Notes: generated from the letters alone by a model not told the origin. Positions 8,552 to 18,336 are shown, counted from the stretch's first letter. The stretch: DNA of 64,000 bases from Rhodospirillaceae bacterium (GCA_020638575.1 JACKIH010000003.1:1469501-1533500), one strand, 5' to 3'. Translations and numbers: made by a program.

Positions 8552-9421
8552 TCAAGCCTCCTTGCGGCCCATCAGGCCGGCCGGGCGGACCAGCAGGATC
8601 CCGATCACCACCGCAAGCTGCAGCATGTCGGCAACCACGCCGCCGAGGAATGTTGCGCCGAAACTCTCGATCATCCCGATCAGCAGGCCGCCCAGTACGG
8701 CACCGGGGATCGAGCCGAGACCGCCGAGGATGACCACGATGAAGGCCTTCAGCATCGGCGTGGCGCCGACGAAGGGAGACACAGAAAACACCGGCGCCAT
8801 GAGCGCACCGGCCACCGCCGCCAGCACCACCCCGATGCCGAACGCGAAGGGAAAGATGCGCTCGACATCGACCCCCTGGAGCAGCGCGGCTTCCTGGTCC
8901 TGCGCCACCGCCCGCATGGCCCGGCCGGTGCGCGACTTCTGCATGAACAGCCAGAACGCGCCGATCACCAGTGCCGCGGCGACGATCACGAAAATCCTGG
9001 ATGCGGAAAAGACGGCCGGCCCGAGGTGAACCAGCCCGGAGACCACGTCGGGCATCGGCCGCGGCGAGGCGCCGAAGAACATCAGGGCCGAGTTCTGCAG
9101 CACCACCGACACGCCCAGCGTGGCGATCATGCTGCTCAACTCGTCGGTGCGCAGCGGGCGGATCACCACCCATTCCATCAGGGCACCGGCGAGGCCCACG
9201 GCGGCGACGGTGATCAGGATGGTCAGGGCGAACGGCACCTCCCATTGCGCATAGCTGAAAAAGGCAATGAAGCTGCCGATCATGTAGAACTCGCCGTGTG
9301 CGAAGTTCACGATCCGCATGGTGCCGAAGACAAGCGAGAACCCGATCGCCATCAGCGCATACATCGCGCCAATGACGAGACCGTTCAGTCCCGCCTGGGG
9401 CAACAGGGCCAGAATATCCAT
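8552..9421 (-). CDS. livH: Branched-chain amino acid-type ABC transporter permease LivH
   Basis: 289 residues. The N-terminal QAGLNGLVIGAMYALMAIG and MRIVNFAHGEFYMIGSF are the LivH signatures. AFIVVILGGLGSIPGAVLGG near residues 225-245 is the conserved EAA-like loop. It lies 60 bp after the binding-protein gene in the same operon. Confidence 0.94.
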   Translation of the reverse strand: MDILALLPQAGLNGLVIGAMYALMAIGFSLVFGTMRIVNFAHGEFYMIGSFIAFFSYAQWEVPFALTILITVAAVGLAGALMEWVVIRPLRTDELSSMIATLGVSVVLQNSALMFFGASPRPMPDVVSGLVHLGPAVFSASRIFVIVAAALVIGAFWLFMQKSRTGRAMRAVAQDQEAALLQGVDVERIFPFAFGIGVVLAAVAGALMAPVFSVSPFVGATPMLKAFIVVILGGLGSIPGAVLGGLLIGMIESFGATFLGGVVADMLQLAVVIGILLVRPAGLMGRKEA

Positions 9422-9481
9422 CGTCCGGTATCCACCAAAACGGCGCCGACGGGGTGGGGCCGCAGCCCCACCCTCACCGCG

Positions 9482-10642
9482 TTACTCGCACGAGTCGACC
9501 GTGCAGATGGCAACAACCTCAGGCGCACCGTTGGTGACGCGGCCGATGGCGTAGGGCACGAACTGCTGGCGCGTCGTCCCCCAGATGTCCTCGCCGATCC
9601 AGTTGGCCGCACCCGCCGGGCCCACGAAGTCGTGGAGATTGCCCAGCTCGGCGACGATGGCATCGCTGTCGTCGACGGTGCCGGCCGCCTGCATGGCCTG
9701 GAAGACCATGTTGATGAGCGAATAGAAGAGCGGGCTGAAGGCGTTCATGGAGTCGTCGTAGGCCGCTTCGAACCGCGCTTCGTACGCCTGTACCTCCGGC
9801 AAGGAGCCGTCGAACTCCATATGCACGTACAGGCCATCGGACGCCGCGTCGCCGGCGACGGCAAGGATGGCATCGGTGGCATCGCCGCCGGTGCGCACGA
9901 TGTTGCCTTCGAAGCCCAGCTCGCGGAGCTGGCGCACCAACAGGCCCGCGGTCTCCGGCGGGCTGCCGTCGAGCTCGAAGGTGTCGATGCCCTGGGCGAT
10001 CTGTCGGGTGAGGAGCGGCACGAAATCCATGCGGCCGCGCTCGTAGAAGTCGATCGCCGAGGCGTCGGCGCCCGCTTCCTCGTACGCCGCGGCGATGTCG
10101 ATCTGCATCGACTGGCCGCTCTCGTCGTTGGGGAACAGGGCCCCGACTCTGGTCGCCCCGAGTTCGTGCACGACCCAGGAGATCTGCGGATGGGCGTAGA
10201 CCTCCGTCGGCAGGACGGCGCGGAAGACGTAGGGATGCTCCGGCGAGGCCGCGATCGGGGTGAATGCCGCCGTGATGGTGATGATCTGGTTGTCCGTGGT
10301 CATCGGTGCCACCGCCGCCAGGGGCGCCGAACCGAGCGGCCCCACGATGAAGGCAGCGCCATCCTCGTAGATCAGACGGTTGACGGCCGTCACCGCATCG
10401 TTGGGATTGTAGTGGCTGTCGTAGGAGACGATCTCGATGTCGTAGCTCTCGCCGCCGACCTGCAGGCCACCGGCCGCGTTCAGATCCTCCACCGCCAATT
10501 CCAGTGCTCCCTGCATGGCAAGGCCCCAGGCAGCCCCGGCGCCCGAGAGCGGTGCCACCACGCCGATCGTCAGCGTTTCGGCATAGGCGGGTGAGCTGAG
10601 AGCGAGAGCAGAGACGCCGAGCGCCAACAGACCGGCTTTCAT
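9482..10642 (-). CDS. Periplasmic type 1 substrate-binding protein of the Liv-type transporter
   Basis: The ATG at 10642 is preferred: it has GGAGG 6 nt upstream and opens a clean signal peptide (MKAGLLALGVSALALSSPAYA, cleavage before ETLTIGV). The 386-residue product follows the LivJ/HAAT fold (VVAPLSGAGAAWGLAMQGALELAVEDLNAAGG). Because the operon ends in a TcuA-like flavoprotein rather than an amino-acid gene, the ligand is more likely an organic acid than a branched-chain amino acid (inference). Operator copy 2 lies 73 bp upstream. Confidence 0.9.
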   Translation of the reverse strand: MKAGLLALGVSALALSSPAYAETLTIGVVAPLSGAGAAWGLAMQGALELAVEDLNAAGGLQVGGESYDIEIVSYDSHYNPNDAVTAVNRLIYEDGAAFIVGPLGSAPLAAVAPMTTDNQIITITAAFTPIAASPEHPYVFRAVLPTEVYAHPQISWVVHELGATRVGALFPNDESGQSMQIDIAAAYEEAGADASAIDFYERGRMDFVPLLTRQIAQGIDTFELDGSPPETAGLLVRQLRELGFEGNIVRTGGDATDAILAVAGDAASDGLYVHMEFDGSLPEVQAYEARFEAAYDDSMNAFSPLFYSLINMVFQAMQAAGTVDDSDAIVAELGNLHDFVGPAGAANWIGEDIWGTTRQQFVPYAIGRVTNGAPEVVAICTVDSCE

Positions 10643-10714
10643 GGTGTTCCTCCGTGTTTTGTCCCGCGTCGTGAGCCGCGCGGCGGGTCCACTAATGATG
10701 AATTGACCCGCAGC

Positions 10715-10729
10715 CGTCAACTGTTAACA
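10715..10729. promoter_or_regulatory. Palindromic operator copy 2 (CGTCAACTGTTAACA)
   Basis: Matches TGTCAACWGTTGACA at 13 of 15 positions. It lies 73 bp upstream of the binding-protein gene (minus strand) and 320 bp before the epimerase (plus strand). A weaker half-match, CCGTTAACAGTCGGC, is at 10759-10773 and may be a second binding site in this 406-bp divergent region, which otherwise shows nothing I recognise. Confidence 0.65.
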
Positions 10730-11048
10730 ATACACGAAAGGCGAGCGCCGCACGAATCCCGTTAACAGTCGGCAGCTTCCTCGACCGATTGAAGCATCGC
10801 CTGGCCCGCAGGGAGGACACCGCGCAATGCGCAGACACCGGCGTTTCATCGATGGCGAGTGTAGCCAACCGGGCGCGGCCGTGGCGGGTCGCTCTGTCGC
10901 CGGACGACGCAAGGCAGACCCGCGCCGGGCGGACTGCCACGCCGCCGAGCGGGTCGACGCGGTGCCCGGCGCGACAGGTCACCGCTCCGGGTAGATCCGG
11001 CAACCCTTTCGCAATCAGCAATCCGACATAGAGGATCGGGGAGGAACA

Positions 11049-12029
11049 ATGCAGATCCAAGGCGGCCGTTTCATGGTGACGGGGGGCATCAGCCTCATCG
11101 GCTCGCACGTCACCGAGCATTTGCTGGAGGCCGGCGCCGAAGAGGTGGTCCTCTTCGACAACTACTCGCTGGGATCCACCGAGATGATCGCGCACATCCT
11201 TGCGGATCCGAAGGTCCGCCTGGTGCGCGGCGACATCACCCGGGTGAACGAACTCTACGACGCGCTGGACGGCGTCGACGGGATCTTCGCCATTGCCGGG
11301 TTCCTCACCCTGCCCTTCGCCGCCAACCCGGCGCTGGGCCTGACGGTCAATGCGCTGGGCCACGTCAACGTGCTGGAGGCGGCGCGCTACCGCGGGGTGA
11401 AGAAGGTCATCTTCTCCTCCTCGGTGGCGGCCTACGGCGACCCGGAGCCCGGCCTGATCGACGAGGACCGGCCCTTCCGCTTCAGCACCATGTCGCCGCC
11501 GGGCGTGCTGTACGGCAGCACCAAGATCATCGGCGAACAGCTCGGGCGGCTCTATTCCGCCCGCCACGGCGTGCAGTCCCTCTCGCTGCGCTATTCCACC
11601 GTCTACGGGGAGCGCCAGCACTATCGCGGCGTCAACGCGCTCTACATCATCGAAACCTTCGACAAGCTGATGGCGGGCGAGCGTCCGGTGATCCCCGGCG
11701 ACGGCAGCGAGGTGCACGACTACATCCATGTGGCCGACGTCGCCCGCGCCAACCTGATGGCCATGGAAAGCGACGTCACGGCCGAGGCGTTCAACGTCGC
11801 CACCGGCACCGCCACATCGCTCAACCGCTTGTTCGAGATCGTCGCCGGGATCGTCGGCTCCGACCTCACGCCCGACTACCGCACCAAGGAAGGTGCGGTG
11901 CGCGTCACCACCTCCAGCACGCTCGACTTTTCGGTGGAGAAGATCGAACGGATGATCGGCTGGACGCCCCAGGTGTCGATCGAGGACGGCATCGCGCGCC
12001 TGATCCGCTGGCGGCAGAGCCAGGGGTAG
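11049..12029 (+). CDS. NAD-dependent epimerase/dehydratase family protein (extended SDR)
   Basis: 326 residues. The nucleotide-binding motif is VTGGISLIGSHV (Gly-rich loop GGxxxxG, about 11-22), with a central LVRGDIT and the active-site tetrad Tyr-Lys in LYGSTKIIG. The adenine-binding region keeps the extended SDR pattern, and the C-terminal DYIHVADVARA is typical of UDP-sugar epimerases. In this catabolic cluster it more likely acts on a sugar acid or hydroxyacid intermediate, but the substrate cannot be assigned. A GAGGA ribosome site precedes the ATG. Confidence 0.8.
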   Translation: MQIQGGRFMVTGGISLIGSHVTEHLLEAGAEEVVLFDNYSLGSTEMIAHILADPKVRLVRGDITRVNELYDALDGVDGIFAIAGFLTLPFAANPALGLTVNALGHVNVLEAARYRGVKKVIFSSSVAAYGDPEPGLIDEDRPFRFSTMSPPGVLYGSTKIIGEQLGRLYSARHGVQSLSLRYSTVYGERQHYRGVNALYIIETFDKLMAGERPVIPGDGSEVHDYIHVADVARANLMAMESDVTAEAFNVATGTATSLNRLFEIVAGIVGSDLTPDYRTKEGAVRVTTSSTLDFSVEKIERMIGWTPQVSIEDGIARLIRWRQSQG

Positions 12030-12077
12030 TCCCAGCGGTCGTTTGCGCGGCGCGCCAAGCCAGCCGCTCCTTTGAAT

Positions 12078-12092
12078 CGTCAACTGTTGACA
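12078..12092. promoter_or_regulatory. Palindromic operator copy 3 (CGTCAACTGTTGACA)
   Basis: 14 of 15 bases match the consensus. It lies 48 bp after the epimerase stop and 235 bp before the MBL-fold hydrolase gene at 12327, so it can serve the 12327-14579 unit. The 297-bp gap between the two genes shows no other feature I can support. Confidence 0.72.
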
Positions 12093-12326
12093 TTCGGGGG
12101 GCAAGCTGCTTGGCTGCCGCGGTGGGTATCGTCCGTGGCGAAGCGCGACCCCCGGGCTGGCACCGCATGCCCCCCAACGGCTCCGGTGCCAGCCCGTTTC
12201 GCCAGGTCGGCCGGGCCGAGCACGGGTGCCGGGTGATCGGGCGGGCGGCCTGCCATAGGCTGAACGGGCCGGACCGGCGCCAGGCACTGCCAGTCCGAAC
12301 CAAGAAGAACAGGGGAGACACCCGGG

Positions 12327-13118
12327 ATGTCCGATTACGAAATCCACGCCATCAAATACGCGCGCAATTCCGATCGCACGCGGTCGCAGAATTTTCTCGG
12401 CGGCGATGGCCACGATGCCCGCATGGACCTGGATTATTTCGTCTGGGCGGTGACGAACGGCGAGCGGACCTTCGTGGTGGACACCGGGTTCGATGAAATC
12501 TCGGGACCCGCGCGGGGGCGGGAGATCTGGCGCCCGGTGGGCGACGGGCTCACCGCCGTCGGCGTCGACCCCGACACGGTCGAGGATGTCATTCTCTCCC
12601 ACCTGCACTACGACCACGCCGGCAACCACGAGCTGTTTCCCCGCGCCCGCTATCATCTGCAGGAACGGGAGATGGCCTACTGCACCGGCCCTTGCATGTG
12701 CCACCACGTGCTGCGCCATCCGTTCGACCTGAACGATGTGCAGCACATGGTGAAGCGGGTGTTCGAAGGCCGCGTCCAGTTCCACGACGGCGACCGGGAG
12801 ATCGCGCCCGGCCTCAGCCTGCATTGGGTGGGCGGGCATTCCCGCGGCCTCCAGGTGGTGCGGGTGAAGACGCGCCGCGGCTGGGTCGTGCTGGCGTCGG
12901 ATGCCGCGCACTACTACGAGAACTTCGAGCGCCGCGCGCCCTTCGCCGTCGTCGTCGACGTGGCCGACATGCTGAAGGGCTACGACACCATGATGGCGCT
13001 GGCGTCCTCGCCGCAGCACATCGTGCCCGGCCACGACCCGCTGGTGCTGGAGCGCTATCCGTCATCGAACAAGGGGCCCGGGATCGTCCGCCTGGACGCC
13101 GACCCCATCGCCATCTGA
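12327..13118 (+). CDS. MBL-fold hydrolase, AHL-lactonase (AiiA)-like, copy 1
   Basis: 263 residues. The metal-binding signature is SHLHYDHAGNHELFP (about 92-106), with a distal His in VGGHSRG, the bridging Asp in LASDAAHY and the late His in HIVPGHDP. This is the N-acyl-homoserine-lactonase-like subfamily. In this regulon a lactone or ester of a carboxylic acid is a more plausible substrate than a quorum signal (inference). It is a close paralogue of 18337-19131, sharing for example YCTGPCMCHxVLRHPF. It is followed 30 bp later by an MmgE/PrpD gene. Confidence 0.85.
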   Translation: MSDYEIHAIKYARNSDRTRSQNFLGGDGHDARMDLDYFVWAVTNGERTFVVDTGFDEISGPARGREIWRPVGDGLTAVGVDPDTVEDVILSHLHYDHAGNHELFPRARYHLQEREMAYCTGPCMCHHVLRHPFDLNDVQHMVKRVFEGRVQFHDGDREIAPGLSLHWVGGHSRGLQVVRVKTRRGWVVLASDAAHYYENFERRAPFAVVVDVADMLKGYDTMMALASSPQHIVPGHDPLVLERYPSSNKGPGIVRLDADPIAI

Positions 13119-13148
13119 CATCCCCGCAACAGAGGTTTGGATCCACCC

Positions 13149-14579
13149 ATGAAGGCCGAGGCCATCGCAGACAGCCCGCCCGCCGTGGCCGGCCCTTCCA
13201 AAGCGCTCGCCGCCTTTGCGGCCGGCACCCGGTACGACGATATCCCGGATGCTGTGCTCGCCCGCGCGCGCATCCACATTCTCGACGGGCTGGGCCTGGC
13301 GCTGGCGTCCACCACCTTTCCCTTTGCCGGGCCGACCCTGGCGGCGGTGCAGGACCTGAGCGGGCGCGCCGGGCGCTGTACCGTGATCGGCAGTGCCGGT
13401 CGCGCCTTGCCGCGCGATGCCGCGCTGGCCAACGGGGTGCTGATCCACGGCCTCGACTATGACGACACCCACCTGCAGGCGATCGTCCACCCCACGGCGG
13501 CGGTGCTGCCGGCGGTGCTGGCGATCGGCGAAGACAGGGCGCTGTCCGGCCGGGCCGCCATGCGCGCCTACTGCATCGGCATGGAGGCGGCCGTCCGCCT
13601 GGGGGCCGCCGTCAAGGGCGGGTTCCACCACACCGGCTTCCACGCCACCGGCGTGATCGCCCATTTCAGTTCCGCGCTCGCGACCGGCTGCCTGCTTGGC
13701 AACAGCGCCGAAGCCCACATCAACGCGCTGGGCATCGCCGCGAGCACCGCGTCCGGCGTCCAGGTGTTCCTGGAGGAAGGCGCCTGGACCAAGCGGTTGC
13801 ATCCGGGCTGGGCCGCCGGCGGCGGCATCACCGCGGCGACCCTGGCGCGCCATGGCTTCTTCGGGCCGACGCGAGCGCTGGAAGGCCGCTTCGGGCTGTT
13901 CGAAACCCACCTGCACGAGCACCGCAAGGACGTCGACGAAAGCTTCCTGACAGACGGACTCGGCGAGACCTGGATGATGGCCGACACGGCGCTGAAGCCC
14001 TATCCGGTCTGCCACTTCATCCACGGGTGCGCCGACGCCGCCCTGGCGCTGCGCGACGACATCGCCGGTGCTGAGATCGACCGGGTCTCCATCCGGCTGC
14101 CGCACGACACGCTGAAGATCGTCGCCGAGCCGATCGAGCAGAAGCGCCGCGCCGCCAACGAGTATGAGGCCAAGTTCAGCGCCCCGTTCGTGGTGGCCTC
14201 CACGCTCCTGAAGGGGCGGTTCGGGCTGCCCGACCTGACCGACGCGGCCCTGGCCGACCGCGAGGTGCAGGCGCTGGCGCTGCGCTGCGACTGCGAGGCC
14301 GACCCCGGCTCCCTCTTCCCCACCTATTTTTCCGGCGGTGTCGAGGTGCGGCTCAGCGACGGCCGGGTTCTCAGCCGCCATGTACCCGTCAACAGCGGTG
14401 CGGGCGACCGCCAGTTGTCGCTGGACGAGGCCACCGACAAGTTCATGGCCAATGCCTGCCTGGCGGTCCCGGCCGCCCAGGCGCAATCCATCCGGACCGC
14501 GGTCCTGGAGCTGGAGGCGCACAGCGTCGCCGATCTCATGGCGACGCTACGGCCGGCGACGGGGGGCTGCTGTTCCTGA
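13149..14579 (+). CDS. MmgE/PrpD family protein, copy 1
   Basis: 476 residues from the ATG at 13149. A TTG at 13137 is in frame, but the AGAGG at 13131 lies only 1 nt before it, so the ATG is preferred. Family marks include HGLDYDDTHLQAIVHPTAAVLPA (about 100-122), the helical N-terminal domain and WAAGGGITAATLARHGFFGP. Members include 2-methylcitrate dehydratase, cis-aconitate decarboxylase and iminodisuccinate epimerase. It probably handles the branched tricarboxylate of this cluster. It is paralogous to 16797-18218. Confidence 0.85.
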   Translation: MKAEAIADSPPAVAGPSKALAAFAAGTRYDDIPDAVLARARIHILDGLGLALASTTFPFAGPTLAAVQDLSGRAGRCTVIGSAGRALPRDAALANGVLIHGLDYDDTHLQAIVHPTAAVLPAVLAIGEDRALSGRAAMRAYCIGMEAAVRLGAAVKGGFHHTGFHATGVIAHFSSALATGCLLGNSAEAHINALGIAASTASGVQVFLEEGAWTKRLHPGWAAGGGITAATLARHGFFGPTRALEGRFGLFETHLHEHRKDVDESFLTDGLGETWMMADTALKPYPVCHFIHGCADAALALRDDIAGAEIDRVSIRLPHDTLKIVAEPIEQKRRAANEYEAKFSAPFVVASTLLKGRFGLPDLTDAALADREVQALALRCDCEADPGSLFPTYFSGGVEVRLSDGRVLSRHVPVNSGAGDRQLSLDEATDKFMANACLAVPAAQAQSIRTAVLELEAHSVADLMATLRPATGGCCS

Positions 14580-14630
14580 CGGTTTCCGGGCCGGCGGTTT
14601 CCGGGCCGGCGGCCGCGGCTCGCCGCGGCG

Positions 14631-15323
14631 TCAGTTCGCCTCGGCCTTGGCCGCCATCTCCATCTGCTGGACGGCGAGCTGGGAGTGGATGCGGGCGTTG
14701 CGCAGGTGCTTGCGCATGGCCGCTTCGGCACCGTCGGGATCGTGCCGGGCGAGCGCTTCGACGATGGTGCGGTGCTCGTCGAGTGCCGCGCCGGCCCGCC
14801 CCTGCATGGTGGACGAGCGGTAGCGGTAGACCCTGAGCAGATCGTAGAGGTCGCCGGTGATCATGGACATCAGGAAGCCGTTCTCCGATGCCTTGGCGAT
14901 CCGGAAATGGAAGTCGAAATCGCCGCTCTTCTGGTAGTAGCCGGCCCCGGACGACACGTCCTTCAGCTCGGCATGACTGTCGAGCAGCGCCCTAAGCTGG
15001 GCGACCTCGTCGTCGGAAATGCGTTCGGCGGCCAAGCGGCAGGCCATGCCTTCCAGGGCTTCGCGCACCGTCAGCAGCTCGTCGAGCTTCTGCGGCGACA
15101 GTTCGGCCACGCGCACGCCGATATTCGCGGTGCGCTCCAGCAGCCGCCGGCCTTCCAGACGGCGAATCGCTTCGCGCAGCGGGCCGCGGCTGATCCCCAT
15201 CTCGACGGCCAGAACCTGCTCGCGGATCCGCTCTCCCGGTGCAAGCTGGCCGTTTATGATCGCCGCTTCCAAGCGTTTGGTGACGGTGTCGACGAGAGAA
15301 ATGGGCTCGATTTTTGTTTCCAT
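14631..15323 (-). CDS. GntR family transcriptional regulator, FadR/FCD subfamily
   Basis: The ATG at 15323 (METKIEPISL) gives 230 residues, the usual FCD length; the frame is open further upstream without need. The winged helix is at about residues 10-75 (RIREQVLAVEMGISRGPLREAIRRLEGRRLLE). The all-helical FCD ligand-binding domain follows, with the metal-ligand pattern (DFHFRIA, EHRTIVEALARHD, RKHLRNARIH). Operator copy 4 lies 66 bp upstream, consistent with autoregulation. It is the only DNA-binding regulator within the 2-22 kb cluster and so the prime candidate for the palindrome. Confidence 0.9.
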   Translation of the reverse strand: METKIEPISLVDTVTKRLEAAIINGQLAPGERIREQVLAVEMGISRGPLREAIRRLEGRRLLERTANIGVRVAELSPQKLDELLTVREALEGMACRLAAERISDDEVAQLRALLDSHAELKDVSSGAGYYQKSGDFDFHFRIAKASENGFLMSMITGDLYDLLRVYRYRSSTMQGRAGAALDEHRTIVEALARHDPDGAEAAMRKHLRNARIHSQLAVQQMEMAAKAEAN

Positions 15324-15388
15324 ATCAATAACTTGAGTAGATCTTGCTGGGAAAAGAGCTGACCTGCGGCTGACCGCGGTGCCAGAAT

Positions 15389-15403
15389 CGACGACTGTTG
15401 ACA
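15389..15403. promoter_or_regulatory. Palindromic operator copy 4 (CGACGACTGTTGACA)
   Basis: The right arm GTTGACA is perfect and the left arm is degenerate. It lies between the gntR start (15323) and the end of the oxidoreductase gene (15484). A lone half-site TGTCAAC is at 15429-15435. The placement suggests autoregulation of gntR. Confidence 0.6.
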
Positions 15404-15483
15404 CTACGTTCGGCAGGTTCGCACGGACTGTCAACCATTTCCGGGGTCTCCAGGCGTCAGGCGTGGGGCGGCGGACATCCGGG

Positions 15484-16470
15484 TCACCCCGTGATCTTGA
15501 GGACAGGCTTGCCCACCATTGCCCGGTGTTCCAGGCGGCGATGGGCGGCCAGGACATCGTTGAACCCAAAGACCTCGGCGACGTCGATCGTAAGCTTACC
15601 ATCTTCCATCAAGGTGAACAGGTCGCCAGCGCGGCGCCGGATGGTGGCGGCATCTTCGGTGTGGTCGGCCAGCCGGGGCCGCACGAGATAGATGGAGCCG
15701 GCTTCGCCAAGCTCGATGGGATCGAGATCGCGCACGCTGCCGCCCACACTGCCGTAGGCGACCAGCAATCCCTTCTTGCGGAGGGACCTGAGGCTTTGGC
15801 GAAAGGTGGGCGCGCCGATGGCATCGAAGACCACGTCGACCCCCCGTCCCTCCGTCGCCTGCCGCGCGCCGTCGGCGAACTCCTCGTAGGCGAACACGCG
15901 GGCGGCACCGCGGGCGCGCGCCACCGCCGCCTTTTCCGGCGTGCTGGTGGTGGCCAGCACCGTCGCCCCCAGCGCGGTGGCCATCTGGATCATGATCTGA
16001 GCGGTCGCCCCCGACGCGGCGTGGACGAGGCAGGTGCTGGCGGGGCCCAGCCGGCCGACATCGTGGATCAGGTAATGGGCCGTCAGCCCCTGGAACAGCG
16101 AGGCCGCGGCCACCGGCATGGTGATGGCGTCCGGCAGCGGCACAATCCGCCAGGCCGGCACCGCGGCGAACTCCGCGTAGCTCCCCCAGCTCAGGCAATA
16201 GGCGACACGCTGGCCCGGCTGCAGCCCATCGACCGCGGCCCCCACCGTTTCAATGACGCCGGCGCCCTCCATGCCCAGGGTGGTCGGCACGGCGACCTTG
16301 TAGGTCTCCGACTGCCGGTATTTGCCCTGGCGCGTGTGGATATCCATGAAATTGATGCCGGCGTAGTGCAGGCGCACCAGCACCTCGTCGGCTGCGATCT
16401 CCGGCACCGGCACGTCGCGAAGAACGACGACGGATTCATCGCCGTAGGTGTCGATCTGATAGGCGCGCAT
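15484..16470 (-). CDS. Quinone oxidoreductase-like zinc-independent MDR family protein
   Basis: 328 residues from the ATG at 16470 (MRAYQIDTYGDES). GroES-like N-terminal half (AGINFMDIHTRQGKYRQ). A NAD(P)-binding half has VHAASGATAQIMIQMATALGATVLATTSTPEKAAVARARGA, the quinone-reductase variant of the Rossmann loop (AAxGxxG-like). There is no structural-zinc Cys cluster. It probably reduces an enone or quinone with NADPH. Operator copy 5 is 112 bp upstream. Confidence 0.87.
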   Translation of the reverse strand: MRAYQIDTYGDESVVVLRDVPVPEIAADEVLVRLHYAGINFMDIHTRQGKYRQSETYKVAVPTTLGMEGAGVIETVGAAVDGLQPGQRVAYCLSWGSYAEFAAVPAWRIVPLPDAITMPVAAASLFQGLTAHYLIHDVGRLGPASTCLVHAASGATAQIMIQMATALGATVLATTSTPEKAAVARARGAARVFAYEEFADGARQATEGRGVDVVFDAIGAPTFRQSLRSLRKKGLLVAYGSVGGSVRDLDPIELGEAGSIYLVRPRLADHTEDAATIRRRAGDLFTLMEDGKLTIDVAEVFGFNDVLAAHRRLEHRAMVGKPVLKITG

Positions 16471-16581
16471 GGTCCGCTCCACAGCCGGACTTTCCGTTGG
16501 TCGTGCAGGTCGTCGGGGTGGTCCCAACCGGATCACCGCGGTCCCGCCCCCTGGAATGGACCTAGCGCGGCACGCATTCTA

Positions 16582-16596
16582 TGTAAACTGTTGACA
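16582..16596. promoter_or_regulatory. Palindromic operator copy 5 (TGTAAACTGTTGACA)
   Basis: 14 of 15 bases match. It lies in the divergent region between the oxidoreductase (start 16470) and the second MmgE/PrpD gene (start 16797). A related 15-mer, TGACGTTAACCGTCA, lies at 16634-16648 and may be a weaker second site. The rest of the 326-bp gap shows nothing else. Confidence 0.7.
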
Positions 16597-16796
16597 TTAT
16601 GCGCGCCATCCTGCCTCCTATCCTTGTTCGTCCTGACGTTAACCGTCAGCCACCATTCAAGTAAAACTCCCTCTCCGCCAGGATGAGGGAAACGGCCGCT
16701 GCCATGCGGAGGCCGGCGAGATCCAGAACGCGGCCACTTCGTGGCTGGATCCACAGGTTTCGCCCGTCCCGTAATTGTAGCCGAGGGAGGAGAGAT

Positions 16797-18218
16797 ATGC
16801 CGACGGCCGATCCTATCGGGCTGCGACTGGCGCAGAATATTCGCGGAGTCACAGCCGACACAGTGTCGGCGAAAGCAAGAACACGGGCAGTGATCGGCAT
16901 TGTCGACACCATCGGCGTGATGCTCGCGGGGTCCCGTGAAGAGTGCGTCCGCATCCTGCTGGAGACGCCGGGGATCGGCGAAGCGCCGGGGCCGGCGGTG
17001 CTCGTCGGCCATGCCAAGCGCGCGTCCCTGCTCGATGCCGCCCTGATCAACGGCGTCGCGGCCCACGCGCTGGACTACGACGACTTCTCCACGACGCTCG
17101 GCGTGCACTACTCGGCAACGCTGGTGGCCCCGCTGCTGGCCCTGGCGGAAGCCGAAGGCAAGACCGGAGCCGATCTCATTGCCGCCTATGTGGCGGGGAT
17201 GGAAACCGAGATCCGCCTGGCCCGCGCCGTCGGCTGGCAGCACTACGACAAGGGCTGGCACCCGACCTCGACCATGGGGACCATCGGGGTCGCCGCCGCC
17301 TGTGGCCATATGATGGGCCTTGGCGAGACCGCCCTCGCCACGGCCCTCGGCATCGCCGCCTCGCAGTCGGCCGGCATGAAGGCCAACTTCGGCACCATGA
17401 CCAAGCCATTGCATGTGGGCATTGCCGCGCGGGCCGGCCTGCTGTCGGCGCTGCTGGCGCGCCGTGGCTTTACCGCGAACCGGACGGCGTTTGAGCATCG
17501 CCAGGGCTTCTTCGAACTCTACAGTGGCCCCGGCAACTACGATGTCGATGTGCTGCTGGCGGCCTGGGGCGCTCCCTGGGAGCTGGAAACCGACGGGCAG
17601 GCGCTGAAGCTCTGGCCGTGCTGCGGCAGCACCCATGCCGCCATCGTCGCGGCGCTTGACCTGCGCGAGGCGGAGACGATCACCGTGGAGCAGATCGCCC
17701 GCATCCAGGCGATGCCGCACCGCCGCCGCCTGCGCCACACCGACACGCCGCATCCCCGCACCTCGCTGGAGGGCAAGTTCTCCGTCCAGTACGTGGTGGC
17801 GCGCGCACTCGCCGATGGCGCCGTCACGCTGGCGGACTTCGCCCCAGCGCGCGTCACCGAACCGAGGATCGTCCGGCTGCTCGACTTGCTGGAGGCCAAG
17901 GGCCACCCGGACATGGACGACGACGCCGACAGCCAATGGGCGGCCGAGGTGGTGGTGGACACCGTCGACGGCCGCCGCCTGGCGTGCCGCATCGACAATG
18001 TGCTGGCGAACGGCCGCCTGATGCCCGATCACCCGGCGGCCCTCAACGGCAAGTTCATGGACTGCGCCAAAGGGGTGTTGCCGCAGGACCGGCTGGCGCC
18101 GCTGTTCCAAAGCCTTCAGGCGATCGACCAGGCGCCCGATCTTGGCGCCATCGGCCGCCTGCTGCTCGCGCCGCGGGAGGCGGCAGAGGCAACGGCGGCA
18201 GAGGCCGTCACGGCATAA
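16797..18218 (+). CDS. MmgE/PrpD family protein, copy 2
   Basis: 473 residues; GGGAGGAG is positioned ahead of the ATG at 16797. Family marks are GVAAHALDYDDFSTTLGVHYSATLVAPLLAL (about 85-115), KGWHPTSTMGTIGVAAA and LKLWPCCGSTHAAIVAAL. The copy 1 paralogue is about 30-40% similar by eye, so the two may act on different steps or isomers. It is convergent with the second MBL-hydrolase operon, whose last gene ends at 18337. Confidence 0.85.
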   Translation: MPTADPIGLRLAQNIRGVTADTVSAKARTRAVIGIVDTIGVMLAGSREECVRILLETPGIGEAPGPAVLVGHAKRASLLDAALINGVAAHALDYDDFSTTLGVHYSATLVAPLLALAEAEGKTGADLIAAYVAGMETEIRLARAVGWQHYDKGWHPTSTMGTIGVAAACGHMMGLGETALATALGIAASQSAGMKANFGTMTKPLHVGIAARAGLLSALLARRGFTANRTAFEHRQGFFELYSGPGNYDVDVLLAAWGAPWELETDGQALKLWPCCGSTHAAIVAALDLREAETITVEQIARIQAMPHRRRLRHTDTPHPRTSLEGKFSVQYVVARALADGAVTLADFAPARVTEPRIVRLLDLLEAKGHPDMDDDADSQWAAEVVVDTVDGRRLACRIDNVLANGRLMPDHPAALNGKFMDCAKGVLPQDRLAPLFQSLQAIDQAPDLGAIGRLLLAPREAAEATAAEAVTA

Positions 18219-18336
18219 AGGAGGGACGGCACCGCCGCGGCTTCCCCCAAGCGGCGTGGTGCACGGTCGGGCGGGTGCCTGTGGTGCCCGCCCGATTGCC
18301 GTCTCGGGGCGCCTGAGAGGGGCGCCGCCTCCCACT

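Noticed and set aside
10692..13034. 780-codon minus-strand frame
   Set aside because: It is a shadow of the epimerase and MBL-hydrolase genes and crosses the intergenic region with operators; composition is His/Arg/Gly-rich without domains.
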